Shown: positions 28,104 through 37,428, counted from the stretch's first letter. The stretch is 64,000 nucleotides of DNA from an uncultured Pelagibacteraceae bacterium (GCA_902568975.1 CACFSO010000003.1:43497-107496), one strand, 5' to 3'. The notes: generated by a model from the sequence alone, not told the origin. A program made the numbers and translations.

Positions 28104-28559
28104 TATTAAATGTAATGCTTTATTAACAGAAGCTCTTTGAATAAGTGTTCTTTTTCTAGCTTTAAACAAATATTTCCTAACTAAAGTTTTGTTTTTTTTT
28201 TTAATACCAATAAAAACTAGACCAACAGGTTTATTTTTAAGCCCTCCTTTGGGTCCCGCTATACCTGTAATAGATACTGAGATATCTGTTTTACTTAGTT
28301 TATTTAAATTTTTAACCATTGAGAAACATGTTTCATAACTTACCGAACCATATTTTTTAATTATATTTTTTGACACTTTGAGAATTTTAATTTTTGATTG
28401 ATCAGAATAAGTAACCAATCCTAATGTAAAGACTTTAGAAGAACCGCTAATTGAAGTAATTTTACTTGATAGTAAACCACCCGTACAAGATTCAGCTAAA
28501 GAAATTTTTAATCTCTTTTTATTTAATAATTTAACTACTTTTTGCGAAAGTTTTTTCAT
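28086..28559 (-). CDS. CinA C-terminal domain protein (nicotinamide-nucleotide amidohydrolase)
   Basis: Stand-alone CinA_C (PncC-type) domain of 157 residues, predicted to deamidate NMN for pyridine nucleotide recycling. The start at 28559 was chosen because the family motif KISLAESCTGGLLSSKIT begins just after it and it forms an ATGA overlap with pgpA; an earlier frame start would run through pgpA. SVSITGIAGPKGG is the second motif. The MoCF-like N-terminal domain of full CinA is absent. The 3' end overlaps the convergent coq10-like gene by 18 nt. Confidence 0.88.
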   Translation of the reverse strand: MKKLSQKVVKLLNKKRLKISLAESCTGGLLSSKITSISGSSKVFTLGLVTYSDQSKIKILKVSKNIIKKYGSVSYETCFSMVKNLNKLSKTDISVSITGIAGPKGGLKNKPVGLVFIGIKKKNKTLVRKYLFKARKRTLIQRASVNKALHLILSFLK

Positions 28560-29050
28560 GAAGTAATAACCATATATAAAACAAGAATAGCAACAACATA
28601 CAATCCAGCACAAACATCATCCATGATGACACCTAAACTGTTCTTAAATTTTTTATCGTAATAGCTAACAGGGTAGGGTTTAACGATGTCAAAAATTCTA
28701 AATAAAATAAACATTATAAAATAAAAAGTTAATACTTGGTTAGTTTCTTTTGCTCCCTCATGCGCAATTTCATAAAGACATATAGGTATAGATTGCCCGA
28801 TAAATTCATCAATTACTACTTCTTTTGGATCTTTGTTATCTAAGTTTTTTATAAAAACATTAATTGAGTAAAGTGATATTAAAAAAATTATAATAACAGA
28901 AATTAATATAATATTTGGTAATACATTTAAGATATGAAATAGATAAAATAATAATAAAGTTGTTGCCAGAGAAGCAAAGCTTCCAGGTATTACTTTAATT
29001 TTTCCTATCCCAAATAATGTAACGAATAAAAAATTAATTTTATTAATCAT
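28556..29050 (-). CDS. pgpA: Phosphatidylglycerophosphatase A
   Basis: Membrane phosphatase for phosphatidylglycerol synthesis, 164 residues with about four hydrophobic helices. Family motifs include GIGKIKVIPGSFASLATTL at the N-terminus, DPKEVVIDEFIGQ, the central FRIFDIVKPYPVSYYD and the C-terminal GVIMDDVCAGLYV. It overlaps ispDF by 8 nt and cinA by 4 nt; the ispDF-pgpA-cinA order is usual in alphaproteobacteria. Confidence 0.92.
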   Translation of the reverse strand: MINKINFLFVTLFGIGKIKVIPGSFASLATTLLLFYLFHILNVLPNIILISVIIIFLISLYSINVFIKNLDNKDPKEVVIDEFIGQSIPICLYEIAHEGAKETNQVLTFYFIMFILFRIFDIVKPYPVSYYDKKFKNSLGVIMDDVCAGLYVVAILVLYMVITS

Positions 29051-30158
29051 ATTTTGTAACTGAAGTTATTACTTCGCAAGCTATAGCTTTTTCCTTTCCT
29101 ATTAAACCTAATTTTTCTGTTGTTTTACCTTTTATATTAATTTGACCTTCAGAAATTTCACAAATCTTAGAAATTATTTTTGTCATTTTATTTTTGTATT
29201 TTTGTATTTTTGGAGTTTGTGTAATTATATTTATATCCAAATTATTGATGTAATAATTTTTAAATTTTATTTCATTTACTATTTTTTTTAATAAAATTGT
29301 TGACCTGATATTTTTAAATCTTTTATTTTTATTTGAAAATTTTTCACCAATATCTCCCATTTGACATGCTCCAAGTATACTATCAGCAATAGCATGCAGC
29401 ACTGGATCTCCATCTGAATGGCCCAAAGTTCCTAAATTAGATTTTATTTTTAATCCACCTAAATATAAATTTCTATTTGGAACTAATCTATGTACATCAA
29501 AACCAATTCCATAATTTATATTTTTTTTTTCCGTAATATCTGATTTTAATGTAATTTTTATATTATTTTTTTCTCCTTTAATCATTTTTATTTTGATTTT
29601 TTTATTAATAAATAAACTTGCCTCGTCAGTTATTAATGATGAATTTTTTTCATGAAGCTTTATAAGATCTTTATAAATAAAAGCTTGGGGAGTTTGAGTT
29701 AGATATAATTTATTTCTATCAATATTTTTTAATTCATTATTATCTTTAAGTTTTACTGAATTGGTTGTTTTAATAACTGGAACTACACATTTATTTTTTT
29801 TTAAACCTTTAAATAAATTTGAAATTAATTTTAAGGAAAAATTGGGTCTTGCTGCATCATGAATAAAAACTTTATTTATTTTATTTTTTTTTAATTTTTT
29901 TAACGCTATTAATGATGACTCGTATCGATTTTTACCTCCAGAAATAATCGTTACATTTTTTATATTTAAGTTTTTTAGATATTTTTTGTGTTGTTTGTTT
30001 ATTACTAGTATTATTTTATTAAATTTTTTTGACTCTCTAATTTTGTCTACTGAGTGTAGAAATATAGGTTTTCCCTTATATAAGTAGTATGATTTAGGTA
30101 TTTTGGATTTAAATCTTTTACTTTCTCCAGCTGCTAGTATTATAAAGCAATTAATCAT
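29043..30158 (-). CDS. ispDF: Bifunctional IspD/IspF (MEP cytidylyltransferase / MECDP synthase)
   Basis: Fusion of two non-consecutive MEP-pathway enzymes in 371 residues. The IspD part (about 1-210) has ILAAGESKRFKSKIPKSY and HDAARPNFS. The IspF part (about 215-371) has GIGFDVHRLVPNRNLYLGG, LGHSDGDPVLHAIADSILGA, GDIGEKF and KGKTTEKLGLIGK. The fusion is common in alphaproteobacteria. It is divergent from ntrY with only 36 nt between the start codons. Confidence 0.95.
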   Translation of the reverse strand: MINCFIILAAGESKRFKSKIPKSYYLYKGKPIFLHSVDKIRESKKFNKIILVINKQHKKYLKNLNIKNVTIISGGKNRYESSLIALKKLKKNKINKVFIHDAARPNFSLKLISNLFKGLKKNKCVVPVIKTTNSVKLKDNNELKNIDRNKLYLTQTPQAFIYKDLIKLHEKNSSLITDEASLFINKKIKIKMIKGEKNNIKITLKSDITEKKNINYGIGFDVHRLVPNRNLYLGGLKIKSNLGTLGHSDGDPVLHAIADSILGACQMGDIGEKFSNKNKRFKNIRSTILLKKIVNEIKFKNYYINNLDINIITQTPKIQKYKNKMTKIISKICEISEGQINIKGKTTEKLGLIGKEKAIACEVITSVTKYD

Positions 30159-30194
30159 GAATTTTTTAATTTATTTTTAATATAGTTTTAATCT

Positions 30195-31979
30195 ATGTTG
30201 TCATTTTTGAAAAGAAACCTATTTATAGTTATTATTTTTTTCTTTACTATTTCTGTAGGTATTTTTACTTTTTTTACATTTTTAGATAAAAGTTTTATTG
30301 AATTAAATGAAAATAACTTACAAACACTTTTACTAATAAATGCGATTTTGTTGTTAATTTTTTTTACTATAATTTTTATTGAAGTTAAAAATTCATTTAA
30401 AAATAATATTAACATAAGGGGATCTATAGCTAATAGGAAGTATATAATTTTCTTTTCATTATTTACACTTATACCATCTTTATTAATTTCAATTTTTTCT
30501 TTATTTCTTTTTTCTTTTGCATTAGAAAAATATTTTGATAAAAAAATAACGACAGCAGTTAATAACTCATATGAGATTGCAAGAAATTATGTTGATGAAA
30601 AAAGAAACAAAGTAGAATCAGACATTGTTTTATTAGCTTTTGATCTAAATAAAAATGTTAATATTTTTTATAGCAATCTAAGACAATTTAAAAATATTTT
30701 AGATACTCAAAAACTAATAAGAGATATAGATCAAATTCATTTAATTGATAGCAAAGGAAATTTAATTATTTCTTCTTCAAATAGTGAATATTCTCAAATT
30801 GAAGATAGAGCATTAGAGATGGTATTAAATGATGAAAGACCTTTAAAAATAATTAATGCTTATGAAAATAAATCTGCTGCAATAATTAAACTCAGTGGAT
30901 ATATTGATACATATTTATATGTAATTAAATTTCTCGATGAGGATATATCTAATTATTTGAAAGAGACTGAAAAAGCTATAGATTTTTACTACACAGTTGA
31001 AGATCAAAATTTCGGAATTAAAATCTCTTTTGCAATTATATATATTGTTATAGTGGCATTATTACTTTTTTTATCTATTACCATAGCAATAAGATTTTCT
31101 TCAAGATTTTTTGTTTCAATTAATAACTTAATATCCGCTTCAGTCGAAATTGGAAAAGGAAATTTAGACACAAAAGTTCCAGAAATAAAAGCTGATAAAG
31201 AAATGGAAGTTTTAAATAAAAATTTTAATGCTATGATTGAAAGGTTAAAATCTCAGCAAGAAAAATTACTTATATCTGAAAGACATGAGGCTTGGGAACA
31301 TGTAGCTAGAAAATTGGCCCATGAAATTAAGAATCCTTTAACACCAATACAATTAACAATAGATAATTTAAGATCCAAATACTCATTATATATGGAAGAT
31401 TCAAGAAAAGATAAATACGAACTTAATCTTCAAACAATTTTAAAGCAAATTAAACAAATAGAAAATTTAGTTAATGAATTCTCTGATTTTGCTAGAATGC
31501 CCAAACCTTTATTTAGAAATCATAATTTAAGCGAATTAATAAATACAAATGTTACTTTACTAAGTAAGATCGATCAAAATATAAAAATTAATATTAAAAA
31601 TAATTTTGTTAAAGAACTAAATTTAACTTTTGATTATGAGCAAATTAGTCGAGTTTTTTTCAATTTGATTAAAAACTCTATTGAAAGTATTCATGAAAAA
31701 GCCAAAAAAGTGGCTAATTTTGATAAAATAATAGATATAGAAATTGAATTAAGAAATGATTATATAATCACAAATATAACTGATAGTGGAATTGGTTTTA
31801 CTAATAATAAAATAAAAGATTTAATTAAACCCTACTACACAACAAAAGAAAAAGGATCAGGATTAGGTTTATCTATAGTAAACAAAATTATAAATGATCA
31901 TAATGGATCAATTAATTTTTCTTCGCAAAATAATGGAGCTAAAATTCAGATAATTTTACCTAAAAATAATGTCAACTGA
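30195..31979 (+). CDS. ntrY: Sensor histidine kinase NtrY
   Basis: Membrane sensor kinase of 594 residues. Three or four N-terminal hydrophobic helices (about 8-30, 42-62, 78-110) and another at about 275-300 flank a periplasmic sensor region. A HAMP segment (about 300-350) leads straight into the HisKA motif HEAWEHVARKLAHEIKNPLT with the phospho-acceptor His. HATPase motifs NLIKNSIES and GSGLGLSIVNKI follow. The PAS domain usual in NtrY (about 750 residues) seems absent. It overlaps ntrX by 11 nt. NtrYX senses nitrogen or redox state in other alphaproteobacteria; the signal here is unknown. Confidence 0.9.
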   Translation: MLSFLKRNLFIVIIFFFTISVGIFTFFTFLDKSFIELNENNLQTLLLINAILLLIFFTIIFIEVKNSFKNNINIRGSIANRKYIIFFSLFTLIPSLLISIFSLFLFSFALEKYFDKKITTAVNNSYEIARNYVDEKRNKVESDIVLLAFDLNKNVNIFYSNLRQFKNILDTQKLIRDIDQIHLIDSKGNLIISSSNSEYSQIEDRALEMVLNDERPLKIINAYENKSAAIIKLSGYIDTYLYVIKFLDEDISNYLKETEKAIDFYYTVEDQNFGIKISFAIIYIVIVALLLFLSITIAIRFSSRFFVSINNLISASVEIGKGNLDTKVPEIKADKEMEVLNKNFNAMIERLKSQQEKLLISERHEAWEHVARKLAHEIKNPLTPIQLTIDNLRSKYSLYMEDSRKDKYELNLQTILKQIKQIENLVNEFSDFARMPKPLFRNHNLSELINTNVTLLSKIDQNIKINIKNNFVKELNLTFDYEQISRVFFNLIKNSIESIHEKAKKVANFDKIIDIEIELRNDYIITNITDSGIGFTNNKIKDLIKPYYTTKEKGSGLGLSIVNKIINDHNGSINFSSQNNGAKIQIILPKNNVN

Positions 31980-33324
31980 AATTCTAATTATAGATGATAA
32001 TGCAGATATTCGTTTAATACTAAACGAATTAATAAAAGATGCTGGTTACAAAACCAGAATTGCGGCAAATTACAATCAGGCATTAACCGAGATAGACAAA
32101 AAATTACCAGACGTTGCAATAATAGATGTAAAATTAGATAAGGGAGATAATGATGGGATTGAATTATTAAATCACATCAAAAATAAAAATAAAGATATCC
32201 CTGTTATAATTATTTCAGGACATGCAAATATTGAAATGGCTATTAACTCTTTAAAATCAGGAGCTTTTGAGTTTATACAAAAACCTTTTGATAAAGAAAG
32301 GTTAATGAATTTTGTTAATAGAGCAGTTGAAAATTTTATTTTAAAAAAGGAAAATAAAAATTTACAAAGTAAACTATTTCATTCATTCGAATTAATTGGA
32401 AAAAGCTCTAATATTGTTTCAATAAGAGATCAAATCAAAAAACTTTCACTTTCTGAAAGTAGAGTGTTTATTAGTGGACCAACTGGATCAGGAAAAGAAT
32501 TAATATCAAGAAAAATTCATAAAAATTCTAAAAGAAGCAGAGGTCCTTTTATAATTCTTAACGGAGCTCTTCTTGATGTGAAAAAATATGAACAAGAACT
32601 TTTTGGAGAAGAAAAAAATGATGGATCAATTTCTTATGGAGCTTTAGAAAAAGCAACTGGAGGTGTTTTATTAATTGACGAAGTAACAGAAATTCCTTTA
32701 GAAACTCAGTCTAAAATACTTAGGATAGTGATTGATCAAAAATTTAAAAGAATTAATGGAAATCATGATATTAAAGTAGATGTAAGAATAATTTGTTCAA
32801 CTAGTAAAGATATTAAAAAAGAAATAAAGGATGGAAATTTTAGGGAAGACCTTTTTCATAGATTGAATGTTTTTAATATTAATATTGAACCTTTAAGCAG
32901 CAGAATAGAAGATATTCCTTTATTAATTGAATATTTTTTAGAAAATATATGCAAAACATACAATATTACTAAATTTAATATTAAAGATAATAATTATTTA
33001 CTAAACTATTCATGGCCAGGTAATGTTAGGGAACTTAGAAATCTTATTGAAAGAATAGCAATATTATCACCTGGAAATGATTCAACGCAAATTTTAAATA
33101 TTATAAAAGAATCTTTAACAAAATCTGAAATAGAAACTTTTTCAGTTACTGAGAATCTTTCTATTCCTTTAAGAGAAGCTAGAGAAAATTTTGAAAAAGA
33201 ATATTTGACAAATCAGTTAAAAAAATTTGGAGGAAATATATCTAAAACAGCAGATTTTGTAGGAATGGAAAGATCTGCTTTACATAGAAAATTAAAATTA
33301 CTTGGAGTGAAAGAATTTAATTAA
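31969..33324 (+). CDS. ntrX: Response regulator NtrX (AAA+ family, without GAFTGA motif)
   Basis: A 451-residue regulator. The receiver domain has Asp53 (AIIDVKLDKGD) and KPFDKERL. The AAA+ domain has Walker A GPTGSGKE (170-177) and Walker B LLIDEV (about 234-239). The C-terminal Fis-type HTH has GGNISKTADFVGMERSALHR. The loop that in sigma-54 activators carries GAFTGA reads ELFGEEKNDGSISYGALEKA, so it should not remodel sigma-54 polymerase. Loss of GAFTGA is known for NtrX of some alphaproteobacteria, and SAR11 genomes described so far lack rpoN. A sigma-70 DNA-binding role is inferred. Confidence 0.92.
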   Translation: MSTEILIIDDNADIRLILNELIKDAGYKTRIAANYNQALTEIDKKLPDVAIIDVKLDKGDNDGIELLNHIKNKNKDIPVIIISGHANIEMAINSLKSGAFEFIQKPFDKERLMNFVNRAVENFILKKENKNLQSKLFHSFELIGKSSNIVSIRDQIKKLSLSESRVFISGPTGSGKELISRKIHKNSKRSRGPFIILNGALLDVKKYEQELFGEEKNDGSISYGALEKATGGVLLIDEVTEIPLETQSKILRIVIDQKFKRINGNHDIKVDVRIICSTSKDIKKEIKDGNFREDLFHRLNVFNINIEPLSSRIEDIPLLIEYFLENICKTYNITKFNIKDNNYLLNYSWPGNVRELRNLIERIAILSPGNDSTQILNIIKESLTKSEIETFSVTENLSIPLREARENFEKEYLTNQLKKFGGNISKTADFVGMERSALHRKLKLLGVKEFN

Positions 33325-34698
33325 ATGAATATAATAATATGTGGAGCTGGAAGAGTCGGCTTTACAATAGCTAAATTACTTATCGAACAAAATCATTCAA
33401 TTACAATAATTGATCAATCTAGTGAAGATATTCAGAAAATTAATGATCAGCTTGATATTAAAGCTATTGTTGGTAAAGCAACTCTTCCTAGTATTTTAGA
33501 AAAAGCTAATACTGGCGAAGCTGACATGATTATAGCAGTTACTAAAAATGATGAAATTAATATGTTAATATGTCAGATTGCTTATTCTATTTTTAAAGTA
33601 CCTAAAAAAATTGCAAGAATAAGATCGCAAGATTTTTTAAATCCAAAATTTTCTACTTTATATAATAAGGAAAATTTACCAATAGATGTAATTATTTCTC
33701 CTGAGTTAGAAATAGCTAAATCTATCCAAAGAAAATTAGAAGCACCAGGTGCATTGGATAATGTAACTTTTGCAGAAAATAAAATTAGATTACTAGAAAT
33801 ATTAATTGATGAAAAATGTCCTATTGCTGGAATAAAACTAAATGAACTTACTAAAAAATTTCCAAAATTAAATGCTAATATTTTAGGAGTAATTAGAGAT
33901 GAAACATTTATGATATTAAAAAAAAATGATTTAATGAAAAAAGAGGATAAAGCATATGTAATTATTAACTCATCTCAAATGCGTGAAACTTTAGATGCTT
34001 TCGGACATAATGAAAAAATATCAAATAAAATTTTGATAATAGGTGGAGGTAACATAGGATATAATCTTGCCAAAAATATTGAACAGTCATTTGAAGATGC
34101 AAGAGTCAAAATAATAGAAAAAAATAAAGAAAGAGCGGAATTTATTGCAAATGAATTAAATAATACAATTGTAATCAATGGTGATGGATTAGACGAAAGT
34201 ATTTTAAATGAAGCAAATGTAGGTGAGGTAGAAACTGTTTTGGCTCTTACAAATGATGATGAAGACAATTTGATGGTTGGTGTTTTAGTAGAAAAAATAT
34301 CTAAAAATAAAAGAACAATGGCTTTGATTAATAAACCTAATTATTCTTTGCTTCAATCTTCATTAAAAATTGATGATTTAATAGATCCGCGAATGAATAC
34401 TGTATCAAGTATTTTAAAACATGTTCACAAAGGCACTATAGAAACAGCTTACACAATTTTAAATGGTGAATATGAAGTTATCGAAGCAGAAATTATTGAA
34501 ACTTCTGAACTAATTAACAAAGAGCTTAAAAATTCTGAATTACCTGATGAGATAAGAATAGGCGCCATACTAAGAAAAGATGAAATTATAATACCAAGAT
34601 CAAATTTTGTGTTTAAAAAGAACGATATAGTAGTTTTTTTAGCAAAAAGAGACCAGCTTCCTGTGGTCGAAAATATTTTTAGAATTAGTTCAATCTAA
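33325..34698 (+). CDS. trkA: Trk potassium uptake regulatory protein TrkA
   Basis: Cytoplasmic NAD-binding gating subunit of the Trk K+ system. The 457 residues hold two Rossmann/RCK repeats: IIICGAGRVGFTIAKLL at the N-terminus and ILIIGGGNIGYNLAKNI at about 236, each followed by a TrkA_C domain. It begins directly after the ntrX stop, and trkH follows after 4 nt. ntrYX-trkA is a conserved alphaproteobacterial order; the trkH gene next to it completes the transporter. Confidence 0.95.
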   Translation: MNIIICGAGRVGFTIAKLLIEQNHSITIIDQSSEDIQKINDQLDIKAIVGKATLPSILEKANTGEADMIIAVTKNDEINMLICQIAYSIFKVPKKIARIRSQDFLNPKFSTLYNKENLPIDVIISPELEIAKSIQRKLEAPGALDNVTFAENKIRLLEILIDEKCPIAGIKLNELTKKFPKLNANILGVIRDETFMILKKNDLMKKEDKAYVIINSSQMRETLDAFGHNEKISNKILIIGGGNIGYNLAKNIEQSFEDARVKIIEKNKERAEFIANELNNTIVINGDGLDESILNEANVGEVETVLALTNDDEDNLMVGVLVEKISKNKRTMALINKPNYSLLQSSLKIDDLIDPRMNTVSSILKHVHKGTIETAYTILNGEYEVIEAEIIETSELINKELKNSELPDEIRIGAILRKDEIIIPRSNFVFKKNDIVVFLAKRDQLPVVENIFRISSI

Positions 34699-34702
34699 AT
34701 TA

Positions 34703-36109
34703 ATGAGTAGATTTAGTTTAATTTATTTAGGTATTTTTTTTTTATTAATATCAGTACTTTCATTTTTTAGTATAATTTATTCATATTATTTTAATCTATT
34801 TTTAAATATTAATATTTATATATACACTTTTATTTTATCTTTATTTATTGGTTCTCTACTTTTATTTATTAAAAGAGAAGAAAATAAAGTACTTATATAT
34901 GAAAAAATACTTCTTGTTCTATCAGGATATATTATTTTTCCACTAGTAATTTCTATACCTTATTATTTAATAATTAATAACTTAAGTTTTCTTGATGCAT
35001 ATTTTGAATCCATATCAGGTTTTACATCAACAGGATTTAGTATATTTAATAATATTAAACATTTGGATGAAAGCTTAATTTTATGGAGATCTTCATCCCA
35101 ATGGATTGGTGGCCTATATTTTTTATTTTCTATTGTTCTTTTAATTGATATTTTTGATAATAATTTAAAAAAATCAGTTACACATTTTCTTTCCTTTGAT
35201 ACAACTGAAACTCTTAAACAATCATTTAAAATATTAATTTTATATTCATTAATAACATTTTTTATTTTTATAATATTATGCATATCAAAAATTAGAATTT
35301 TTGACTCTTTTAATTTAGCAATGACTGTAATATCATCAGGTGGTTTTCTTCCAACAAATACACTTGATAGTATTTTGAATAGCAGCTTTAAAGAAATACT
35401 TTTTTCTTTTACTATGCTATTTTCTTTTTTTAGTTTATTTCTAACCTATAATCTTATTTTTTTTAAAAAAAAGGAGTTGAGCTTCTTTAATGAAGATTTT
35501 TATTTATTATCATATTTAATTATATTGGTATTATTTTTTTTTCTTTTATTTAATTTTGATTATAATTTTTCTACTATTTTTTTATCAATTACTAGTAGTA
35601 TTTCAAACATTGGAATTTCCAAAAATCAATTACCCAATAATTTATATTTTATTTTTTTAATTTTAGTAATTATAGGTGGATCATTTTTTTCAACGAGTTC
35701 TGGTATAAGATTTATAAAATTATATTCATTAATAAAATTTTCAATTAATGAATTACTTTCACACGCAAAACCTAATAATGTTTATATTAACAAATTTTAT
35801 TTCTCAAAAATTCAAGTTGATATATCTGATATTTATAAATATTTTTTATCAGTAATTATTTTTATAATTTCTTTATTTTTAATAACATCATTACTTACAA
35901 TTAATGATATTAATATAGATGATGCTTTTAGACTAGGTATATTAACTTTGATGAATACAGTTAATTCATCTATGTATGGATTATCTGATTTAAATTTTTT
36001 TAGTATGAATTTTTTAACAAAAATTATATTGATAATATTTATGATAATAGGTAGGGTTGAGTTATTAACATTGTTAGTTATTAGTAAAAAATTTATTTTC
36101 AAAAATTAA
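34703..36109 (+). CDS. trkH: Trk-type potassium channel subunit TrkH
   Basis: Polytopic K+ transporter of 468 residues with around ten hydrophobic helices. Selectivity-filter-like segments are visible: SISGFTSTGFSIF, VISSGGFLPTN and IGGSFFSTSSGIRFIK. The sequence is Phe/Ile/Leu-rich, as expected for membrane helices in an AT-rich genome. It lies 4 nt after trkA. The downstream tRNA-Arg gene begins 27 nt after the stop. Confidence 0.92.
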   Translation: MSRFSLIYLGIFFLLISVLSFFSIIYSYYFNLFLNINIYIYTFILSLFIGSLLLFIKREENKVLIYEKILLVLSGYIIFPLVISIPYYLIINNLSFLDAYFESISGFTSTGFSIFNNIKHLDESLILWRSSSQWIGGLYFLFSIVLLIDIFDNNLKKSVTHFLSFDTTETLKQSFKILILYSLITFFIFIILCISKIRIFDSFNLAMTVISSGGFLPTNTLDSILNSSFKEILFSFTMLFSFFSLFLTYNLIFFKKKELSFFNEDFYLLSYLIILVLFFFLLFNFDYNFSTIFLSITSSISNIGISKNQLPNNLYFIFLILVIIGGSFFSTSSGIRFIKLYSLIKFSINELLSHAKPNNVYINKFYFSKIQVDISDIYKYFLSVIIFIISLFLITSLLTINDINIDDAFRLGILTLMNTVNSSMYGLSDLNFFSMNFLTKIILIIFMIIGRVELLTLLVISKKFIFKN

Positions 36110-36135
36110 TTTTTTAATATAAATATAGCTTAAAT

Positions 36136-36212
36136 GCGCCCTTAGCTCAGCTGGATAGAGCAACGGTTTTCTAAACCGTGGGTCGGAGGTTCGAATCCTT
36201 CAGGGCGCGCCA
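36136..36212 (+). tRNA. tRNA-Arg (anticodon TCT)
   Basis: Complete cloverleaf of 77 nt with encoded CCA. The acceptor stem GCGCCCT pairs with AGGGCGC, the D arm has TAGCTCAGCTGGATAGAGC, the anticodon stem ACGGT/ACCGT encloses TTTCTAA, and the T arm is GGAGGTTCGAATCC-like. The TCT anticodon reads AGA, the dominant Arg codon in this AT-rich window. Confidence 0.95.
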
Positions 36213-36276
36213 AAAGGTCCTTTAATACTATATTTTTTAGCATTGATACTAAAAATATATCGTGGTTTACTACTGC

Positions 36277-36313
36277 AGTTTAAAATTCAATTTTAAACTA
36301 TTTGTTAACAAAT
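36277..36313 (+). promoter_or_regulatory. Two stacked palindromes in the aapJ leader
   Basis: AGTTTAAAAT (36277-36286) and ATTTTAAACT (36290-36299) form a perfect 10-bp inverted repeat with a 3-nt loop. Directly after it, ATTTGTTAACAAAT (36300-36313) is a perfect 14-bp palindrome ending 16 nt before the aapJ ATG. They could be operators, an mRNA 5' stabilising hairpin, or both. The factor is unknown. Confidence 0.45.
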
Positions 36314-36329
36314 AAATTAAGAGGGAAAA

Positions 36330-37376
36330 ATGTATAAATACATTAAATACTTTTTATGTTTAGTATTTGGTTTAGCTTTATTAGTAGGTTGTGAACAACA
36401 AGGAAAAAAGCAATCTAAATCAGATTCTAAAACATTAAAAAATACAATTAAAAAAGGCTTTGTAAGATGTGGAGTATCTCAAGGCTTGCCAGGTTTTTCT
36501 AATGCTGATGCATCAGGAAATTGGACTGGTGTTGACGTTGACGTATGTAGAGCAGTAGCTGCTGCAGTTTTAGGTGATGCTAATAAAGTTAAATATACAC
36601 CACTTAGTGCAAAAGAAAGATTTACAGCTTTAACATCAGGTGAAATTGATGTTTTATCAAGAAATACTACTTGGACACTTTCAAGAGATGCTGACATTGG
36701 CCTTACTTTCGTTGGTGTTAACTTCTATGATGGACAAGGTTTCATGGTTAGAAAAGATTCTGGAATGACTTCAGTAAATGATTTTAGAGATGGAATTTCA
36801 GCTTGTACTAATATTGGAACGACTACAGAGTTAAATATGAGAGACTTCTTTAATTCTAAAGGAATTTCATATGAACCAGTTGCTTTCGAAAAAGCTGACG
36901 AAGTTGTTGCAGCTTATGATGCTGGTAGATGTGATACGTATACAACTGATAAATCAGGATTAGCAGCTCAAAGAACAAAAATGACTAATCCAGATGATCA
37001 TATGGTATTACCTGAAACGATATCAAAAGAACCATTAGGTCCTGTTGTTCGTCAAGGTGATTCTGTTTGGGAAGATATCGTAAGATGGTCTTTAAACACA
37101 ATGATCGAAGCTGAAGAATATGGTGTTAATTCAGGTAACGTCGATGCTATGAAGAGTTCTGATAATCCAGCAATTAAAAGACTTGTTGGCGCTGAAGGTG
37201 AAATGGGTGCTGCTTTAGGTTTAGATAATGATTGGAACTATAGAATTATCAAGCAAGTAGGTAACTACGGTGAAAGTTATAAGAGAAATATAGCTGACAC
37301 AGGTATATTACCTGACAGAGGTCCTAATGAATTATGGACTAAAGGCGGAATACTTTACGTACCACCTGCAAGATAA
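36330..37376 (+). CDS. aapJ: General L-amino acid ABC transporter, substrate-binding protein
   Basis: Periplasmic binding protein of 348 residues (SBP family 3). A lipoprotein signal with lipobox LVGC (Cys21) suggests membrane anchoring. Family text includes RGVRCGVSQGLPGFSN-like FVRCGVSQGLPGFSN, WTGVDVDVCRAVAAAVLGD, TRNTTWT-like SRNTTWTLSRD, and YTTDKSGLAAQR, typical of AapJ/BztA. GAGGG precedes the ATG. Codons are less extreme in AT than neighbours, consistent with high expression. A terminator separates it from the permease genes. In SAR11, such binding proteins are among the most abundant proteins (established from metaproteomics). Confidence 0.93.
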   Translation: MYKYIKYFLCLVFGLALLVGCEQQGKKQSKSDSKTLKNTIKKGFVRCGVSQGLPGFSNADASGNWTGVDVDVCRAVAAAVLGDANKVKYTPLSAKERFTALTSGEIDVLSRNTTWTLSRDADIGLTFVGVNFYDGQGFMVRKDSGMTSVNDFRDGISACTNIGTTTELNMRDFFNSKGISYEPVAFEKADEVVAAYDAGRCDTYTTDKSGLAAQRTKMTNPDDHMVLPETISKEPLGPVVRQGDSVWEDIVRWSLNTMIEAEEYGVNSGNVDAMKSSDNPAIKRLVGAEGEMGAALGLDNDWNYRIIKQVGNYGESYKRNIADTGILPDRGPNELWTKGGILYVPPAR

Positions 37377-37395
37377 TTGTTTAATTAAAATAATT

Positions 37396-37428
37396 AAAAA
37401 GGGCTAGATTTTTCTAGCCCTTTTTTTT
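37396..37428 (+). terminator. Rho-independent terminator after aapJ
   Basis: GGGCTAGA (37401-37408) and TCTAGCCC (37413-37420) pair around a TTTT loop, extended by flanking A and T runs, and are followed by eight T. It lies between the binding protein and its permeases, so read-through would set a low permease level relative to AapJ. Confidence 0.93.

Noticed and set aside
28560..28613. Longer CinA start at 28613
   Set aside because: The added residues (Cys/Tyr-rich) are the shadow of pgpA; the ATG at 28559 overlaps pgpA by the usual ATGA and directly precedes the family motif.
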